Below are positions 5,669-7,710 of a stretch of 7,710 nt of DNA, in pieces (the first letter of the stretch is position 1; the number at the start of each line of letters is the position of its first letter). The DNA lies in contig CAYVFG010000023.1 in NCBI GenBank assembly GCA_964450915.1, positions 1-7,710 of the forward strand, read 5' to 3'. The notes beneath the pieces were generated by a model, which ran no database searches, was not told the origin of the DNA, and was given only the letters and a program-made list of their open reading frames with translations. The position numbers and the translations under genes are program-made. The stretch is from HO2-45-11b sp964450915. GTDB lineage: Bacteria > Patescibacteriota > Andersenbacteria > UBA10190.

Positions 5669-7036
5669 CTATTTTTGCTGCCAAGACAGAAACTGGTATT
5701 CTCCCGTTGTGGGGAAATACGGCGGAGGACCATACAACAAATTCGAATCATAGGACGACGTTCCATGTTGATATCCGCCTATAACCGTATTGCTGCCATT
5801 GACCCATGTAGTGACTGGAACGAGATTGCTTGCAACCATGCCATACGTAGTAATAGAGTTTCGCAATATATATGACCCGCTATTGTAATATCGCCTGCCA
5901 AACCTGCCGTGCTGCGCCACAAACGCTCCGTCCATCTCCAAATTATTCGCCGCGCCGGAATTCGGAATAAGAACATTGCCTTGCGACACCGCACCAAATT
6001 CACGAGTACCATCCTTCACACCGCCATACGTAATGCTTCCGTTTATAATAATATCTGTGTAGGTACTTGGATTCTCCGGAAACTTTCCTGATGCAATAGT
6101 CACCCTGCTTGCAACAGTACCCTCAACCCACACAGAATCCTCGAAAAACAATATCCCACCAGACGGAACGGTTGCGGACGTAATTAAAGACTCTCTCTTG
6201 ATATCGTACGAGGAACTCACCCAGCCATCATCAGGAAAATAGGAAGAAACGTTCGCTTGCTTGCTCGTTACTTTATACAGCGAGTACGTATTATTCGAAT
6301 TAAATACAATATGATATCCGTATCCTCCGGATGATCCAAAATACGTATTCGCCGATTGGGCCGCTGCCTTCATGGAAACCAAGTCGGAAGTAAGCCCGGC
6401 ATAATCTACAGACGAAACAGGGTATTGCCACAATGCGCTATTTCCGCCAGATCCCCATACGCCCGGTTTTGTCGGGTTCCCGCTGCATCCTTGCGTTGAT
6501 TTGCATGTGTACGTCGCCTTGGCGCTTGTCATCGTACTATCCGACTGGCCATCCATGCGAATACCCCCGTTGGAATGCACTGCTCCTGAAATTGTTTCGC
6601 CGAACCAAACATCATCGTTGAGCAGCATTGCATATTTTGCAAACGACGGCTTTCCATACGTCGCCTGCAGCGTCACGTCGCGAACTGGCGCACTGGCTGT
6701 ATGGCCAACGGATGTGATTTGCACAATAGTGCTTCCGTTTTGAGGAGGAACAAACGTAAGTGTATATGTTCCCAGCAGGCCTTTGAGCTGATCATATACT
6801 TGATTTTGAACAGAAGAAAAATCATTTCCATTATGAGCCAAGCGCCATCGAGCATAGTTTAATCCTGATTCCGCAACCTGAAATGCAGTTTCATCTTGCG
6901 CAGTGAGCCCTCCTTGCTGATACTGCTGATTTGTCACTCCGCCCAGCGATACAAACATCACGCCAATCATCATGACGAGCACAACCATCATAATTAAAAT
7001 CGAACCGGACTGCTGCCTGCGGAGCTTTATCGCCAT
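5669..7036 (-). CDS. PilX-like type IV pilus assembly protein (pilin-like N-terminus, large passenger domain)
   Basis: In this 455-residue protein, a basic N-terminus (MAIKLRRQQ) leads into GSILIMMVVLVMMIG (11-25), a long hydrophobic helix as in PilX N-terminal-domain proteins. TAFQVAESGLNYAR (50-63) is the conserved AExxL-type motif that follows. The canonical FTLIE with Glu5 is absent, as is normal in this family. From about 130 on there is a Gly/Ser/Asn/Tyr-rich beta-type region with GAVHSNGGIRMDG (151-163), a turn motif common in beta-helical pilus-associated proteins. A CysX5Cys pair (C178, C184) may form a disulfide. The C-terminus is aromatic and proline-rich (YGPPPYFPTTGEY, 435-447). 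Known PilX proteins are minor pilins of the priming or tip complex; here the large domain may be displayed at the tip. The start overlaps the upstream PMT gene by 10 nt, without an SD. Confidence 0.82.
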   Translation of the reverse strand: MAIKLRRQQSGSILIMMVVLVMMIGVMFVSLGGVTNQQYQQGGLTAQDETAFQVAESGLNYARWRLAHNGNDFSSVQNQVYDQLKGLLGTYTLTFVPPQNGSTIVQITSVGHTASAPVRDVTLQATYGKPSFAKYAMLLNDDVWFGETISGAVHSNGGIRMDGQSDSTMTSAKATYTCKSTQGCSGNPTKPGVWGSGGNSALWQYPVSSVDYAGLTSDLVSMKAAAQSANTYFGSSGGYGYHIVFNSNNTYSLYKVTSKQANVSSYFPDDGWVSSSYDIKRESLITSATVPSGGILFFEDSVWVEGTVASRVTIASGKFPENPSTYTDIIINGSITYGGVKDGTREFGAVSQGNVLIPNSGAANNLEMDGAFVAQHGRFGRRYYNSGSYILRNSITTYGMVASNLVPVTTWVNGSNTVIGGYQHGTSSYDSNLLYGPPPYFPTTGEYQFLSWQQK

Positions 7037-7710
7037 GATGGAATGCTAAATAGCATCGTTTGCCAAAATGACGGAATCGGGTAGCCGTATGTAAGAGGAC
7101 TGATGTACAAAAATCCCAGCAATATAACGAGGCATGCCGTAATGACAAATTCTTTTTTGTGCACAACATGCTTATCCATCCACCAGATAGCAATAATAAT
7201 CGAAAAAACTAACGGAGTAAGATAATGATACAGAAATAGCACGCGAGGAACGCGCATAAGAGGAACATACGCCCACAGATAGCCTATAACCATAAGCCAA
7301 GCGTATCCCGAATTTTTAATTGATATTTTTTTCTTTTGGATAGCCGACACGATCATCGCAAGCATCGCGATGCAGAAAAATATGAATCCTCCCCACCATA
7401 CTGCCGGATTGCCCAATAAGTACACAAATTGATTCCCATCAGTCCCTTGCCAATAAAATACCGGCCGAATCATAAATGGCCACATCCACCATTTGCTTCC
7501 GTATGGATGCCCGGCCGTTAAATTATAGTTTGCAGATATCATTTCCTGGTGAATAGAAATGATATCTTGGGCAAAGTTTCCCGTAGGAATCCCCCACACA
7601 TCCCCAGAACCAGGAAGGGTCAGTATTGCAAAATGAATTGCCCACGCCCCCAGATACACAACCAGTGCACACGCGCCCATAATAATGGCTTTTGCCGCCC
7701 AAGATGCGAC
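7027..7710 (-). CDS. PMT-family protein O-mannosyltransferase (GT39), C-terminal part
   Basis: Only the last 227 residues are in the window; the frame stays open to the edge, so the true start lies beyond 7710. The visible part is polytopic. Visible residues 68-87 carry HPYGSKWW followed by a WPF...RPVFYW stretch, and RVLFLYHYL lies at 156-164; both are hallmarks of the C-terminal four-TM domain of PMT enzymes. These transfer mannose from a polyprenyl-phosphate mannose donor to Ser/Thr of exported proteins. The catalytic Asp-Glu loop near the N-terminus is outside the window, so activity cannot be judged. Its stop overlaps the PilX-like gene start by 10 nt, so the two are translationally linked. 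This suggests, without proving, that pilus proteins are glycosylation targets. Confidence 0.85.
   Translation of the reverse strand, partial: VASWAAKAIIMGACALVVYLGAWAIHFAILTLPGSGDVWGIPTGNFAQDIISIHQEMISANYNLTAGHPYGSKWWMWPFMIRPVFYWQGTDGNQFVYLLGNPAVWWGGFIFFCIAMLAMIVSAIQKKKISIKNSGYAWLMVIGYLWAYVPLMRVPRVLFLYHYLTPLVFSIIIAIWWMDKHVVHKKEFVITACLVILLGFLYISPLTYGYPIPSFWQTMLFSIPSWR

Noticed and set aside
5650..5766. 39-residue N-terminal extension of PilM from the ATG at 5766
   Set aside because: It overlaps the coding end of the PilX-like gene, its residues do not resemble PilM, and a perfect GGAGG precedes the internal ATG at 5649 where the conserved MIGLDIS begins.

Overview
The window looks like a chromosomal segment from a Candidate Phyla Radiation bacterium (Patescibacteria, probably Parcubacteria-like). 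This is inferred from gene content and style: a compact type IV pilus inner-membrane operon with a PilX-like protein placed before pilM, no visible secretin or pilP, very short or overlapping junctions, and few Shine-Dalgarno (SD) sequences. TGA is used as a stop in several genes, including two ATGA overlaps, so the TGA-as-glycine code of Gracilibacteria and Absconditabacteria does not apply. No rRNA or taxonomic marker is present, so the assignment stays tentative.

Left part (1-1422), plus strand: a UDP-glucuronate decarboxylase gene (117-1058) is preceded by a perfect 13-bp-arm inverted repeat ending 12 nt before its start codon. A small unrecognised gene (1121-1378) follows, with a good SD and a strong intrinsic terminator.

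Right part (1421-7710), minus strand, read from right to left: the C-terminal portion of a PMT-family protein O-mannosyltransferase (cut by the window edge), a PilX-like pilus assembly protein, PilM, PilN, PilO, a 102-residue single-pass membrane protein where pilP often sits, a small HxGH nucleotidyltransferase, a PrsW-family intramembrane protease, and a 139-residue membrane-anchored protein. Gaps between these nine genes run from 10-14 nt overlaps to 19 nt, so they probably form one transcription unit. A possible extra internal promoter lies directly in front of prsW.

How the genes may work together: PilM (cytoplasmic, actin-like) binds the N-terminal tail of PilN. PilN and PilO form the membrane-spanning alignment complex that couples the pilus motor to the fibre, and PilX-like proteins act as minor pilin or priming components. 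The overlapping PMT gene suggests O-glycosylation of pilus or other exported proteins, and the decarboxylase could supply UDP-xylose for surface glycans. The role of the downstream nucleotidyltransferase, PrsW protease and anchored protein is not evident. I see no RNA genes, CRISPR array, insertion sequence or phage genes. The most interesting points are the unassigned protein in the PilP slot, the overlapping prsW/anchored-protein pair, and the promoter-proximal inverted repeat.
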